Positions 45,261-54,983 of a DNA stretch of 64,000 nt are shown here, one piece after another. Every line of letters begins with the position of its first letter. Position 1 is the first letter of the stretch. The notes below the pieces were generated by a model that saw nothing but the letters and a program-made list of their open reading frames with translations, was not told the DNA's origin and searched no databases. The DNA is taken from assembly GCF_004011095.1 (NCBI RefSeq), contig NZ_CP028129.1, positions 992,001-1,056,000 of the forward strand, read 5' to 3'. Position numbers and translations under genes: made by a program. This DNA comes from Rathayibacter rathayi. Lineage in GTDB: Bacteria; Actinomycetota; Actinomycetes; Actinomycetales; Microbacteriaceae.

Positions 45261-45304
45261 GCCGACACGCTACGGGTCCGACAGATGTCGCACGGCCCCC
45301 TTGA

Positions 45305-45389
45305 CTCTCCGACCGGTCTGACTCTCCGACCGGTCTGAGTCTCCGACGGGTCTGGCTCTCCGACGGGTCTGGCTCTCCGACCGGTCGCG
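45305..45389. repeat. Five 17-bp tandem repeats between yihY and the MFS gene
   Basis: Unit CTCTCCGACCGGTCTGA, five copies in a row with substitutions in the last three (for example GACGGG for GACCGG). It occupies most of the 136-bp gap upstream of the YihY start and downstream of the MFS stop. Confidence 0.9.
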
Positions 45390-45396
45390 TCGATGG

Positions 45397-46584
45397 TCAC
45401 GCTCGGCGCTGGCGCGCCGCGGCGAGGGTCCCGAAGAGGAGGAAGGAGCTGGTGGCGGCGAGCACCGTCACCAGCGGCGCCTCCCAGCCCCCGCTCGCGT
45501 CGTGCGCGAATCCGATGACGGTGGGCGCTGTCGCCGCCACCGCGTAGCCGATGCCCTGCACCGTGGCCGAGAGTCGTGATGCGTGCGCGTCCGAACGCGA
45601 GAGCCGCACCACGAGAACGAACACCACCGTGAATCCGCCGCCCTGCGCTGCCCCGCCCAGAAAGCACCAGAGGGCCCAGAGCTGCGGTGCCAGCAGCAGC
45701 CCCGCCGGGACCGTGCACCAGAGCAGGCCTACCAGCACGATGCTGCCCAGGGCCCTCAGTCGGCGCACCAGGAGCGGCACGCCGAGGGCGCCGGCGACCG
45801 CCGCGAGCTGGAACACGGACGCGCTCGCTCCGGCCGTCGCGCTCGAGAAGCCGTTGCGGTCGACCAGCAGCGAGGGCAGCCAGGCGGTCACTCCGTAGTA
45901 CGAGAACGCCTGGCTCGAGAAGCAGAGCGCGAGGGCGAGCACGGTGGCGCTGCGGAAGATGCGCGGGCGGGCGCGGCCGGCCCCGGGCGGCGCGGGCGGG
46001 GCGCGGCGCCGGCAGCAGGGCTGCCCGGGGCCGACAGCGAGGAGCCAGCCCCCGAGCGCGAGCGCGTTGAGCGCGAGCCAGACGAGCAGGGCGCTACGCC
46101 AGCCGAGGGCCACGGCGAGCGGAGCGGTCCCGAGGGAGGTGATCGTGGACCCGACGTTGAGGGCCGCGGTGTACACGCCGGTCGTCAGCTCGATGCGTGC
46201 GGGTGGGACGTCGCGGCGGATCACGACGGGGAGGACGACATTGCCGATCGTGATGGACACGCCGATCAGGATCGTTCCCGCGACGACGGGCACGACGTCG
46301 CCGACCGAGCGCACGACCGTGCCGAGTGCGACTCCGAGCACCGTGACGGTGACGGCGGCGTCCGGCCCGGCCCGGCGGATCACCAGCAGCGCGAGTGGGG
46401 TCGCCAGGGCGAAGCACAGCACAGGGATGCTGGTGAGGATCCCCGCTTGGCCGGAGGAGAGCTGAAGGTCCTCCCGTACCGCGTCGATCACCGGTGCGAC
46501 CGCGACGATCGGTCCGCGCAGGACCAGGGCGGCGAGCGCGACCGCGACGACGACGAGCCAGGGCGCGCTCCGGCGGGCGGTCAA
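45397..46584 (-). CDS. CynX/NimT-type MFS transporter
   Basis: 395-residue, 12-helix major facilitator of the cyanate/nitroimidazole transporter group: LVLRGPIVAVAPVIDAVREDL, then SSGQAGILTSIPVLCFAL, and RLSATVQGIGYAVAATAP. The start is TTG 46584, which overlaps the stop of the upstream small membrane protein gene (TTGA). A basic loop (CCRRRAPPAPPGAGRARPR) joins the two halves. Substrate unknown. Confidence 0.9.
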   Translation of the reverse strand: MTARRSAPWLVVVAVALAALVLRGPIVAVAPVIDAVREDLQLSSGQAGILTSIPVLCFALATPLALLVIRRAGPDAAVTVTVLGVALGTVVRSVGDVVPVVAGTILIGVSITIGNVVLPVVIRRDVPPARIELTTGVYTAALNVGSTITSLGTAPLAVALGWRSALLVWLALNALALGGWLLAVGPGQPCCRRRAPPAPPGAGRARPRIFRSATVLALALCFSSQAFSYYGVTAWLPSLLVDRNGFSSATAGASASVFQLAAVAGALGVPLLVRRLRALGSIVLVGLLWCTVPAGLLLAPQLWALWCFLGGAAQGGGFTVVFVLVVRLSRSDAHASRLSATVQGIGYAVAATAPTVIGFAHDASGGWEAPLVTVLAATSSFLLFGTLAAARQRRA

Positions 46585-46958
46585 CCGGCCAGGCCGACGA
46601 GTCCGCCGGAAAGGTTGCCGGAAAGCCCGCCGGAAAGGTTGCCCACGAAGGTGAACACCCCCGAGACCAGACCGACAATGCCGGTGACCAGCCCGCCGGT
46701 CGCGAGTCCGCGTCCGGCGCCCACTGTCGCCGCGGACGTCCGCCCGCGCACCGAGAACACGATCGCCAGGATCGACGGGATCAGCAGGGGATTGATCAGC
46801 AGGCTCAGGATCCCGAGCACGAGGCTCGTGAGCGCTATCGGGTTGCGCCCGGCCGAGGAGGACGGCGCCGACGGGTAGGCGTACAGCTCCTGCTCCGGGG
46901 TGCCCTCGGGCACGCCGTCTGCGGGACCGGGCGCGGGCACAGCGGAGTCGTCGGGCAT
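46581..46958 (-). CDS. Small DUF4190-like membrane protein
   Basis: 125 residues. A 38-residue acidic/proline-rich N-terminus is followed by two or three hydrophobic helices (ALTSLVLGILSLLINPLLIP, then a GLVTGIVGLVSGVFTFV stretch). The pattern of N-terminal disorder plus LGI-rich helices resembles DUF4190 proteins. The C-terminus repeats GNLSGGL, from a 24-bp duplicated DNA unit. It is the first gene of an apparent two-gene operon with the MFS transporter. Function unknown. Confidence 0.7.
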   Translation of the reverse strand: MPDDSAVPAPGPADGVPEGTPEQELYAYPSAPSSSAGRNPIALTSLVLGILSLLINPLLIPSILAIVFSVRGRTSAATVGAGRGLATGGLVTGIVGLVSGVFTFVGNLSGGLSGNLSGGLVGLAG

Positions 46959-47286
46959 GCGCTGATTCTAGGGCGGCGCCGGAGCCTGCCTGCGTCCGAA
47001 GGCGCGACGGAATGGCCTCGACTGCGCCCCGATGACGAGACGAGCCCCACCGAGCGGACCCGGCTCTGCCCGCAGGGCGTCCGGGGAGATGCAGGAGGAG
47101 AAGGTGCTCCTGCACCAGCTGGAGCGCAGCTCACTGGTCCTTCCCGGTGCCGACAGCGACGAGCTGGCCTGCGCCCTGCGAGCACTCGGCGCCCGGGTCT
47201 GCGACGCGCTCGCCTAGAGCCCGCCGCCGACTCGCCCGCCGCCGACTACAGTCGAGGGGTCAGCCGAGCCCGAGGAGTGCCCGTAC
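46959..47286. other. Intergenic region upstream of thrS, one doubtful small ORF
   Basis: 328 bp. A plus-strand frame of 61 codons (47032-47217) ends in MQEEKVLLHQLERSSLVLPG, then a helical stretch; it could be a small protein, but its start lacks a spaced ribosome-binding site and I know no family. The rest holds promoters for the flanking divergent genes. Confidence 0.3.
47247..47252 (+). promoter_or_regulatory. Putative -10 box of thrS
   Basis: TACAGT, 34 bp upstream of the thrS GTG; CGAGGAG follows as ribosome-binding site. The short leader leaves no space for a T-box. Confidence 0.45.
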
Positions 47287-49290
47287 GTGTCGAACGAACC
47301 GTTGAATCCCGCAGAGAACGAGTCCCACGCGGTCGTCACCGAGGCGGGTACGGGATTCACGCACTTCACCGACCGGGCCGTGGTCGCCATCCGCATCAAC
47401 GGTGAGCTCAAGGACCTGGCCGCCGACGTCGTCCCCGGCGATCGCATCGAACCGGTGCTGATCTCCTCGCCCGATGGTCTGAACGTCCTCCGGCACTCCG
47501 CCGCTCATGTGCTCGCGCAGGCCGTGCAGCAGATCAACCCGGAGGCGAGGCTGGGCATCGGCCCGCCCATCACCGACGGCTTCTACTACGACTTCGATGT
47601 CGAGGAGCCCTTCACGCCCGAGGCGATGAAGGCGCTCGAGAAGGCGATGGACCGGATCGTGCGCCAGGGCCAGCGGTTCGTCCGCCGCGTCGTCACCGAG
47701 GAGGAGGCGCGCGCCGAGCTCGCCGGTGAGCCCTACAAGCTCGAGCTGATCGGCATCAAAGGTGGCGGAGCCGAGGACGAGAGCGTCGAGGTGGGCGGCG
47801 CCGAGCTGACCATCTACGACAACGTCGACCCGCGCTCGGGTGAGACGGTGTGGAAGGACCTCTGCCGCGGCCCGCACCTGCCCAACACCCGCATGATCGG
47901 CAACGGCTACGCCCTGACCCGCAATGCGGCGGCGTATTGGCGCGGCTCCGAAAAGAACCCGCAACTTCAGCGCGTGTACGGCACCGCCTGGCCCACGAAG
48001 GACGAGCTGCGCGAGTACCAGGCCCGGCTCGAGGAGGCGGCCCGCCGCGACCACCGCAAGCTCGGCCACGAGCTCGATCTGTTCTCGTTCCCGGACGAGA
48101 TCGGCTCCGGCCTGGCGGTGTTCCACCCCAGGGGCGGGATCATCCGCTACGAGATCGAGCAGTACATGCGCGAGCAGCTGCTCGCCCACGACTACGAGCT
48201 GGTCTACACGCCCCACATCACCAAGGGCGACCTGTTCACGACTAGCGGGCACCTCCAGTGGTATTCCGAGGGGATGTTCCCCCCGATGCACCTCGACGAG
48301 CTGCAGGACGAGGACGGCAACGTCACCCGCCAGGGCCAGGACTACTACCTCAAGCCCATGAACTGCCCGTTCCACAATCTGATCTTCCGCTCGCGCGGCC
48401 GCAGCTACCGCGAGCTCCCGCTGCGCCTGGCCGAGTTCGGTACGGTCTACCGCTACGAGAAGAGCGGCACGCTGCAGGGCCTCACCCGCGTCCGCGGACT
48501 CACCCAGGATGACGCCCACATCTACGTCACGCAGGAGGACGTGTCGGCCGAGCTGACCCGCAACCTCGAATTCGTGCTGCAGGTGCTGCGCGACTACGGC
48601 CTCGACGACTTCTACCTCGAGCTCTCCACCAACGAGGAGGGCAACCCGAAGTTCGTCGGCGCGCCCGAGCAGTGGGAGGAGGCGATCGAGTCGCTGCGCG
48701 CGGTCGCCGTCGCCTCCGGTCTCGAGCTGGTGCCCGACCCGGGCGGAGCCGCGTTCTACGGCCCGAAGATTTCGGTGCAGGCGCGCGACGCGATCGGCCG
48801 CACCTGGCAGATGTCGACCATCCAGCTCGACTTCAATCAGCCCGAGCGCTTCGAGCTCGAGTACACGGCGTCCGACGGATCCAAGAAGCGCCCGGTGATG
48901 ATCCACCGCGCGCTCTTCGGCTCGATCGAGCGCTTCTTCGCCATCCTCACCGAGCACTACGCGGGTGCATTCCCGGTCTGGCTGTCGCCGGTGCAGGTCG
49001 TGGGCATCCCGATAGCCGACGAGTACCTGCCCTACCTCGAGGACGTCGTCGGTGAGCTCAAGCGCTCCGGGATCCGCGCCGAGATCGACTACTCCAGCGA
49101 CCGGATGCAGAAGAAGATCCGCAATGCCACGCTGCAGAAGGTGCCGTTTCAGATGATCGTGGGTGAGAAGGACCGTGACGCCGGGGCCGTCAGCTTCCGA
49201 TTCCGCGACGGGACGCAGGAGAACGCGATCCCGGTCGCCGACGCTGTCGCGCGCATCCGTGAGGCCGTCGCCACGAAGGCGCAGGTCTGA
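47287..49290 (+). CDS. thrS: Threonyl-tRNA synthetase
   Basis: Class II synthetase charging tRNA-Thr. The 667-residue product has an N-terminal TGS-like region, the second additional (editing) domain with [10 protein letters not shown] near residue 75, and the catalytic core with the Zn-ligand Cys in MNCPFHN. Motif 2 is [19 protein letters not shown], motif 3 is [12 protein letters not shown], and the C-terminal anticodon-binding domain follows ([13 protein letters not shown]). GTG start. Followed at 2 bp by the HIT gene. Confidence 0.98.
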   Translation: MSNEPLNPAENESHAVVTEAGTGFTHFTDRAVVAIRINGELKDLAADVVPGDRIEPVLISSPDGLNVLRHSAAHVLAQAVQQINPEARLGIGPPITDGFYYDFDVEEPFTPEAMKALEKAMDRIVRQGQRFVRRVVTEEEARAELAGEPYKLELIGIKGGGAEDESVEVGGAELTIYDNVDPRSGETVWKDLCRGPHLPNTRMIGNGYALTRNAAAYWRGSEKNPQLQRVYGTAWPTKDELREYQARLEEAARRDHRKLGHELDLFSFPDEIGSGLAVFHPRGGIIRYEIEQYMREQLLAHDYELVYTPHITKGDLFTTSGHLQWYSEGMFPPMHLDELQDEDGNVTRQGQDYYLKPMNCPFHNLIFRSRGRSYRELPLRLAEFGTVYRYEKSGTLQGLTRVRGLTQDDAHIYVTQEDVSAELTRNLEFVLQVLRDYGLDDFYLELSTNEEGNPKFVGAPEQWEEAIESLRAVAVASGLELVPDPGGAAFYGPKISVQARDAIGRTWQMSTIQLDFNQPERFELEYTASDGSKKRPVMIHRALFGSIERFFAILTEHYAGAFPVWLSPVQVVGIPIADEYLPYLEDVVGELKRSGIRAEIDYSSDRMQKKIRNATLQKVPFQMIVGEKDRDAGAVSFRFRDGTQENAIPVADAVARIREAVATKAQV

Positions 49291-49292
49291 GC

Positions 49293-49895
49293 GTGCCCGA
49301 CCTCGTGCCCGACGGCGCGGAGGGCTCCGCGCACCTCGCGGGCGTGCCGGATGAGTTCCAGCGGCTGTGGACGCCGCACCGCATGGTCTACATCCAGAAG
49401 GGACAGCTAGGCCAGAAGGGACAGCTAGGCCAGAAGGGACAGCTCGGCCAGAAGGGACAGCTCGGCGCCGACGACTGCCCCTTCTGCGTGGCCCCCACGC
49501 TGAGTGACGAGGAGGCCCTGATCGTTGCTCGCGGGGAGCACGCCTACGTGCTGCTCAACCTGTTCCCCTACAACTCCGGCCACCTCCTGGTCTGCCCGTA
49601 CCGGCACATCCCGCTCTACGACGAGGCCACTGCGGAGGAAGTGGCCGACATCGGGTCGCTCACTCAGACGGCGATGCGCGTCGTGCGCTCGGTGTCGAAC
49701 AACGACGGCTTCAACCTCGGAATGAACCAGGGCGCGGTCGCCGGAGCCGGGATCGCCGCGCATCTGCATCAGCACGTCGTTCCGCGGTGGGCGACCGACG
49801 CCAACTTCTTCCCGATCATCGCCCGCACGAAGGCGCTCCCGCAGTTGCTCGGCGACGTGCGCACGAGCCTTGCAGCGGCCTGGCCGGCCCGGTAG
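49293..49895 (+). CDS. HIT-domain nucleotide phosphorylase/hydrolase
   Basis: Histidine-triad protein of about 200 residues, related to the actinobacterial Ap4A phosphorylase encoded next to thrS. Zn-binding CPFC is near residue 63, and the HIT motif HLHQHVVPRW is near residue 153. Unusual: residues about 35-58 consist of four copies of QKGQLG, encoded by 18-bp tandem repeats, between the first helix and CPFC. GTG start 2 bp after thrS. Ap4A is a by-product of tRNA synthetases, so the pairing makes sense. Confidence 0.92.
   Translation: MPDLVPDGAEGSAHLAGVPDEFQRLWTPHRMVYIQKGQLGQKGQLGQKGQLGQKGQLGADDCPFCVAPTLSDEEALIVARGEHAYVLLNLFPYNSGHLLVCPYRHIPLYDEATAEEVADIGSLTQTAMRVVRSVSNNDGFNLGMNQGAVAGAGIAAHLHQHVVPRWATDANFFPIIARTKALPQLLGDVRTSLAAAWPAR
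49395..49466 (+). repeat. In-frame 18-bp x4 tandem repeat in the HIT gene
   Basis: Unit CAGAAGGGACAGCTAGGC; copies 3 and 4 carry CTCGGC in place of CTAGGC. Each encodes QKGQLG, so copy-number change keeps the frame. Confidence 0.95.
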
Positions 49896-49910
49896 GCCCG
49901 GCCGCCCCGG

Positions 49911-49916
49911 TAGACT
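49911..49916 (+). promoter_or_regulatory. Putative -10 box of pdxST
   Basis: TAGACT, 30 bp before the pdxS ATG. Same hexamer as at hisD, dnaE, yebC and ruvA. Confidence 0.5.
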
Positions 49917-49946
49917 GGGACGCCGCATAGAACAGGACTCGCGAAC

Positions 49947-50864
49947 ATGACCGACACCACCACTTCGTCCTCGTCCGCCTCGGAGCAGTTCGGTTCGAGC
50001 CGCGTCAAGCGCGGTCTCGCCGAGATGCTTAAGGGCGGCGTCATCATGGACGTCGTCAACGCCGAGCAGGCCCGCATCGCGGAAGAAGCCGGCGCGGTCG
50101 CCGTGATGGCGCTCGAGCGCGTCCCCGCCGACATTCGCTCGCAGGGCGGAGTCGCGCGGATGAGCGACCCCGACCTGATCGACGGCATCGTCTCGGCCGT
50201 CTCGATCCCCGTCATGGCGAAGGCGCGCATCGGCCACTTCGTCGAGGCGCAGATCCTGCAGGAACTCGGCGTCGACTACATCGACGAGTCCGAGGTCCTC
50301 TCGCCCGCCGACTACGTGAACCACATCGACAAATGGAACTTCACCGTCCCCTTCGTCTGCGGCGCGACCAACCTGGGCGAGGCGCTGCGCCGCATCACCG
50401 AGGGCGCGGCGATGATCCGCTCGAAGGGTGAGGCCGGCACGGGCGACGTCTCCGAGGCGACCAAGCACATCCGCACCATCTCGGCCGAGGTCAACCGCCT
50501 CAAGGCGATGACGAAGGACGAGCTCTACGTCGCGGCCAAGGAACTGCAGGCGCCCTACGACCTGGTCGCCGAGATCGCGCGGACCGGCAAGCTCCCCGTC
50601 GTCCTCTTCACCGCTGGCGGGGTCGCGACTCCGGCCGACGCGGCACTGATGATGCAACTGGGCGCGGACGGCGTGTTCGTCGGGTCGGGCGTCTTTAAGT
50701 CGGGTGAGCCCGCCAAGCGTGCGGCCGCGATCGTGAAGGCGACCACCTTCTTCGACGACGCGAAGGTCGTCGCGGAGGCCTCGCGCGGCCTGGGCGAGGC
50801 GATGGTCGGCATCAACGTGGCCGATGTGCCCGCGCCGCACCGCCTCGCCGAGCGTGGCTGGTAG
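49947..50864 (+). CDS. pdxS: PdxS, pyridoxal 5'-phosphate synthase lyase subunit
   Basis: Makes PLP from ribose 5-phosphate, glyceraldehyde 3-phosphate and ammonia supplied by PdxT. The 305-residue product has motifs [40 protein letters not shown] (active-site Lys), a second conserved Lys in the [10 protein letters not shown] loop, and [12 protein letters not shown]. pdxT overlaps its 3' end by 11 bp. Confidence 0.98.
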   Translation: MTDTTTSSSSASEQFGSSRVKRGLAEMLKGGVIMDVVNAEQARIAEEAGAVAVMALERVPADIRSQGGVARMSDPDLIDGIVSAVSIPVMAKARIGHFVEAQILQELGVDYIDESEVLSPADYVNHIDKWNFTVPFVCGATNLGEALRRITEGAAMIRSKGEAGTGDVSEATKHIRTISAEVNRLKAMTKDELYVAAKELQAPYDLVAEIARTGKLPVVLFTAGGVATPADAALMMQLGADGVFVGSGVFKSGEPAKRAAAIVKATTFFDDAKVVAEASRGLGEAMVGINVADVPAPHRLAERGW

Positions 50865-51510
50865 CGGCGACGCGCCCCTCGCGGGTGCAGGACTGACGCG
50901 GGAGTCCCTCGACGGGCTCCGCGTCGGTGTCCTCGCACTGCAAGGCGATGTCCGCGAGCACGCGCACGTCCTGCGCGAACTCGGCGCCGAGGTGCTGCTG
51001 GTGCGCCGTCCGGAGGAGTTCGCGTCCGTCGCGGGCCTGATCATCCCGGGCGGCGAGTCGACGGTGATGGACAAGCTCTCGCGGCTCTTCGGACTCGCGG
51101 AGCCGGTGGCCGACGCGATCGAGGCCGGTCTGCCCGTCTACGGCACCTGCGCAGGGCTGATCATGCTCGCGGACCGGGTGCTCGACCGGATCGACGGCCA
51201 GCGCAGCTTCGGTGGCCTGGACGTGTCGGTCCGCCGGAACGCCTTCGGCAACCAGCTCGACTCCTTCGAGACCGACCTGGATGTGCCGGCGATCGGCGAT
51301 CCTCCTGTGCACGCGGTCTTCATTCGTGCGCCGGTCGTCGAGGAGCTGGGGGAGCGGGCGACCGCGCTCGCGAGCGTCGCCGACGGTCGCGTCGTGGCGG
51401 TCGAGCAGGGCAATGTGCTCGGCACGGCCTTCCATCCTGAGATCACCGGCGACTACCGCTTCCACGAGCTGTTCCTGCGGAAGGTCGCGGCGACGCGCTT
51501 CGGCGCCTGA
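50854..51510 (+). CDS. pdxT: PdxT, PLP synthase glutaminase subunit
   Basis: Class I glutamine amidotransferase feeding ammonia to PdxS. It has about 218 residues from GTG 50854; an earlier in-frame start exists inside pdxS. Signature [19 protein letters not shown], the oxyanion region IIPGGEST, nucleophile Cys in YGTCAGLI, and the His-Glu pair in AFHPEITGD. The N-terminus is about 15 residues longer than usual, so a later start cannot be excluded. Confidence 0.96.
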   Translation: MAGSGDAPLAGAGLTRESLDGLRVGVLALQGDVREHAHVLRELGAEVLLVRRPEEFASVAGLIIPGGESTVMDKLSRLFGLAEPVADAIEAGLPVYGTCAGLIMLADRVLDRIDGQRSFGGLDVSVRRNAFGNQLDSFETDLDVPAIGDPPVHAVFIRAPVVEELGERATALASVADGRVVAVEQGNVLGTAFHPEITGDYRFHELFLRKVAATRFGA

Positions 51511-51571
51511 CACCCCCGCGGGTCGTCCGGCCGGGGTGGACGGTGTCGGAGCTGCGCGGCACGGTGGTCGC

Positions 51572-52432
51572 ATGCCCGAACTCCCCGAGGTCCAGGCGCT
51601 CGCCCTCGACCTGAACGCGCGTCTCGGTGGACGTGTGCTCGAACGGCTCGACGTGTTCGCGGTCTCCGCGTTGAAGACGGTGGCGATCTCGCCCTCGGCC
51701 CTGGCCGGCGAGGTCGTGCACGCAGTGACGCGGCACGGCAAATTCCTCGACCTCGCCGTCGGAGACGCGCACGTCCTGCTGCACCTGGCCCGCGCCGGCT
51801 GGGTCCGCTGGCGTCCGGAGCGGCCGACGGCCCCGGTGAAGCCCGGTCGGGGCCCGCTCGCCGCGCGGCTGATCCTCGCTGACGGGTCCGGCTTCGACGT
51901 GACGGAGGCAGGCACGAAGAAGAGTCTGGCGCTCTCGATCGTCGCCGACCCGCTCGATGTGCCGGGCGTCGCCCGCCTGGGCCCCGATCCGCTCGATCCG
52001 GCTTTCACGAAGGAGATCTTCGGCGCGATCCTCGCCACCGCGGGCCGGGCGCAGCTGAAGGGCGTCCTCCGCGATCAGTCGCGCATCGCCGGGATCGGCA
52101 ACGCCTACTCCGACGAGATTCTGCATGTCGCTCGGATGTCTCCTTTCAAGCCCGCCGCGCTCACTGGCGACGAGCTCGACCGTCTCTACTCGGCGCTCCG
52201 CTACACCCTGGAGGAGGCGCTCGCTCGCGCGGAGGGCCTGCACGCCGCCGACCTCAAGCGGGAGAAGAAGCTCGGGATGCGGGTCCACGGCCGCACCGGC
52301 GAAGCCTGCCCGGTCTGCGGCGACACCGTCCGCCAGGTGATCTTCCACGACTCCACGCTTCAGTACTGCCCCACCTGCCAGACCGGCGGCAAGGTCCTCG
52401 CCGACCGCGTGCTGTCGCGGCTGCTCCGATAG
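51572..52432 (+). CDS. Fpg/Nei family DNA glycosylase
   Basis: Base-excision repair enzyme for oxidised bases. The 286-residue product starts MPELPEVQ, giving the catalytic Pro2 and Glu3 after Met removal. A helix-two-turn-helix region follows (LRDQSRIAGIGNAYSDEIL), then a C-terminal zinc finger with CPVC and CPTC. The ATG is well placed and the upstream frame is a shadow. Whether it prefers 8-oxoG (Fpg) or pyrimidines (Nei) is not clear. Confidence 0.94.
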   Translation: MPELPEVQALALDLNARLGGRVLERLDVFAVSALKTVAISPSALAGEVVHAVTRHGKFLDLAVGDAHVLLHLARAGWVRWRPERPTAPVKPGRGPLAARLILADGSGFDVTEAGTKKSLALSIVADPLDVPGVARLGPDPLDPAFTKEIFGAILATAGRAQLKGVLRDQSRIAGIGNAYSDEILHVARMSPFKPAALTGDELDRLYSALRYTLEEALARAEGLHAADLKREKKLGMRVHGRTGEACPVCGDTVRQVIFHDSTLQYCPTCQTGGKVLADRVLSRLLR

Positions 52433-52466
52433 CGGGCGGGGGCGGCGGTGCACGAGGGGCGCCGAA

Positions 52467-53804
52467 TCAGAAGGGGGGAGGGGTGTCGACGAAGTGAGGG
52501 CGGGCGCGCGGGGGAGCGCCGGGCAGAGCGGGTGGCCTGGTGGTGACGCGGCGGCCGGTCGGGGTGGTCCAGTCGGCTGTGCCGTCGGCGTGGAGTACGT
52601 AGGTCCAGCGATCGCCGTGACGGACGTGATGGTGGGCGACGCAGAGGCTGAGGAGATTATGGAGGGCCGTCTCGCCGCCATTGCGCCACTCAAGCGCGTG
52701 GTCTGCCTCGGTGGTCGACGCAGGCCGGGCGCAACCGGGGAAGCGACAGGTCACGTCCCGCAGTTGAAGATGGAGCCGCATGCGCGGGGGCGGTACGCGG
52801 AGGGTGCGCCCGACCGAGAGGACCGCACCGGTAACCGGATCCGTCAGGACGCGGGTGAAGGAGGTCGCGACGCTCGCGAGCTCGCGAGCGACCACGGCGG
52901 GGATTAGTCCGTATCCGTCGAGGTGTGCCGGGCCATCGTCGAGTCCGGCGGCGGTCCGGGCGGGGAGGGTCAAGCGGACCTCGGCGCGCACACCGGGCAC
53001 GAAGGTTCGGTCGAGCTCGTTGCCGCCGGGGGTCGACCCTGAGACGTCGCCGTCGCAGAGCAGATCGGTGAGGGCATCGGCACGCAGCTGCGCCAACGTG
53101 CGCACCTCCCCGTCGCGCTCCTGCCCGGGGGTGCTTCCGCTCTCGCGGAGGGTCCGGGCGATGCGGTCGAGCCGATCGAATGCTCCGAGCGCGACGGGCG
53201 CCGGCAGTCGGGCACACAGCGTGGCCATCCCGTCGACGTCTGCTCCGACCCAGACACTCCGGTCGTCGCGGGCGCGAGTGTGCCGTTCGGCAAGCGGCTC
53301 CTCGTGCACCTCGTCCCGCAGCCGCGCGACCGCACTCCGCAGGCGTGTCGGCGTCAGCGAGGCGGCCGCATCGGCCGCCCGCTGGTCGAACGCGGCCCGG
53401 GAAGCGGCAGGCAGGGTCCGCGCGACTCCGCAGATCACTTGCCCGGCCTCCCACCGGATCCGCGCTTCTGCAAGCGCTGCGCGGGTGCGGGGCAGATCCT
53501 CCGCCAGTAGCTGCGCCTGCTCGAGCTCTCGAGCCGCGACACGCTCGGAGACTCCCAGTGAGACCGCCAACTCGGCGCGGATCGACCGCTCGACGAGGTC
53601 GCCCGCCTCGCTACGCGAGAGGCTGCGACCTCGGGCGAACGACTCAGGGTGGGCGAGGGCGGCGGTGTAGCTCGCGTACAGTTCGTCTGCCGCCGCGAGC
53701 AAGACGGGCGCGGCGGAGCGGACGAGCGCGGACGCGCGATCCGCCCGCGCCCGCACCTCCTCGAGCGCCGTCTCCGACGCCTCCGCGCTCACTGTCCATC
53801 CCAT
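52467..53804 (-). CDS. DUF222 / HNH endonuclease-domain protein
   Basis: 445 residues: helical DUF222 domain (about 20-320) followed by a C-terminal HNH nuclease motif, CRFPGCARPASTTEADHALE with NLLSLCVAHHHVRHGD. Very common in multiple copies in actinobacterial genomes and often linked to repeats or mobile DNA; function unproven. The start is ATG 53804 (MGWTVS); TATACA lies 1 nt upstream, so a slightly later GTG (53792) is possible. Convergent with the glycosylase gene. Confidence 0.9.
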   Translation of the reverse strand: MGWTVSAEASETALEEVRARADRASALVRSAAPVLLAAADELYASYTAALAHPESFARGRSLSRSEAGDLVERSIRAELAVSLGVSERVAARELEQAQLLAEDLPRTRAALAEARIRWEAGQVICGVARTLPAASRAAFDQRAADAAASLTPTRLRSAVARLRDEVHEEPLAERHTRARDDRSVWVGADVDGMATLCARLPAPVALGAFDRLDRIARTLRESGSTPGQERDGEVRTLAQLRADALTDLLCDGDVSGSTPGGNELDRTFVPGVRAEVRLTLPARTAAGLDDGPAHLDGYGLIPAVVARELASVATSFTRVLTDPVTGAVLSVGRTLRVPPPRMRLHLQLRDVTCRFPGCARPASTTEADHALEWRNGGETALHNLLSLCVAHHHVRHGDRWTYVLHADGTADWTTPTGRRVTTRPPALPGAPPRARPHFVDTPPPF

Positions 53805-53990
53805 ATGTATATTGAACCAGGGACCACCGACATCTGCCCGGTGAGATCGTCCCAACGGGAGAACTGACCGCCTTCGACCACCTGTGGAGGAGTTTTCCCG
53901 CCGTGCAGCCGCCCGTCGATCCGATCTGCTGCACACCGCGCGAACCTCGCTCCTGCTGCGCACCCACCTCGGATGGCCGACTGCGGAGAG

Positions 53991-54118
53991 CCGGGCAGGG
54001 ACCGGCTCTCGAATGGGCACCGACGCCGGGCAGGGACCGGCTCTCGAATGGGCACCGACGCCGGGCAGGGACCGGCTCTCGAACGGGCACCGACGCCGGG
54101 CGGGGACCGGCTCTCGAA
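53991..54118 (+). repeat. 35-bp tandem repeat array upstream of yebC
   Basis: Three full copies and one partial copy of a 35-bp unit that begins CCGGGCAGGGACCGG and ends GGGCACCGACG. The copies are almost identical (one T/C and one A/G change). The partial fourth copy runs straight into the yebC -10 box. The rest of the 380-bp gap (53805-53990) shows no gene. Confidence 0.95.
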
Positions 54119-54124
54119 TAGACT
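54119..54124 (+). promoter_or_regulatory. Putative -10 box of yebC
   Basis: TAGACT formed at the broken end of the 35-bp repeat array; in each full repeat the equivalent position reads GGGCAC or similar, so only the last copy carries a -10. Confidence 0.5.
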
Positions 54125-54185
54125 GGTCCCTGCCATCAGCGGCGCCCTCGGGGGTCGCACGCAACGAGATTTCCGAGGGAGCACC

Positions 54186-54947
54186 GTGTCCGGGCATTCC
54201 AAGTGGGCCACGACCAAGCACCAGAAGGCGATCAAGGACTCGCGTCGCGCGAAATCCTTCGCCAAGCTGATCAAGAACATTGAGGTGGCCGCCAAGATCG
54301 GCGGCGCCGATCTCTCCGGCAATCCGACGCTCGTCGATGCCGTGCAAAAGGCGAAGAAGACGTCGGTACCCAACGACAATATCGACCGTGCGATCAAGCG
54401 CGGTGCGGGACTCACCGGCGAGGTCATCGACTACACGACCATCATGTACGAGGCCTACGGCCCGAACGGTATCGCGCTACTCGTGGAGTGCCTGACGGAC
54501 AATAAGAACCGCGCGGCGGCGGACGTGCGCACGGCGATGACGCGCAACGGCGGCACGATGGCCGACCCGGGCAGCGTCGCCTACAACTTCACCAGGAAGG
54601 GCGTGATCTCGGTGCCGCACGGCGGGAACGTCACCGAGGACGATGTGCTCGGCGCGGTCCTCGACTTCGACGTGGACGACGTGCTCGACCACGGTGAGAG
54701 CTTCGAGGTGCGGGTCGAGCCGAGCGAGCTCGTGCCGGCGCGCTCCGCGCTGCAGGAGGCCGGTATCGACTACGACTCCGCCGATGTCGAGTTCGTCGCC
54801 TCGCTGCAGGTCGAGGCCGACGCCGAGACGGCCCGCAAGGTTTTCCGCCTCATCGACGCGCTCGAGGACTCGGATGACGTGCAGAACGTCTACACGAACC
54901 TCGACATCACGCCCGAGGTGCGCGCCGAGCTCGAGAACGAGGAGTGA
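54186..54947 (+). CDS. yebC: YebC/PmpR family protein
   Basis: 253-residue YebC family protein, described as a transcriptional regulator and more recently linked to translation of proline stretches. N-terminal [20 protein letters not shown], the middle [17 protein letters not shown] and [10 protein letters not shown] are diagnostic. GTG start with GAGGGAG upstream. Upstream of ruvCAB, as in most bacteria. Confidence 0.96.
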   Translation: MSGHSKWATTKHQKAIKDSRRAKSFAKLIKNIEVAAKIGGADLSGNPTLVDAVQKAKKTSVPNDNIDRAIKRGAGLTGEVIDYTTIMYEAYGPNGIALLVECLTDNKNRAAADVRTAMTRNGGTMADPGSVAYNFTRKGVISVPHGGNVTEDDVLGAVLDFDVDDVLDHGESFEVRVEPSELVPARSALQEAGIDYDSADVEFVASLQVEADAETARKVFRLIDALEDSDDVQNVYTNLDITPEVRAELENEE

Positions 54948-54983
54948 CGCGGTGAGCCCGGCCCGACCCCGGACGACGGCCTG

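Noticed and set aside
47032..47217. 61-codon ORF upstream of thrS as a firm gene
   Set aside because: No spaced ribosome-binding site and no family; mentioned only as a doubtful ORF in the intergenic entry.
47247..47286. T-box or riboswitch leader of thrS
   Set aside because: The leader after the predicted -10 is under 35 nt, with no stem-loop array.
53991..54118. CRISPR array
   Set aside because: The 35-bp units are contiguous without spacers, and no cas gene is near; it is a plain tandem repeat. The 45305 and 49395 arrays were rejected for the same reason.
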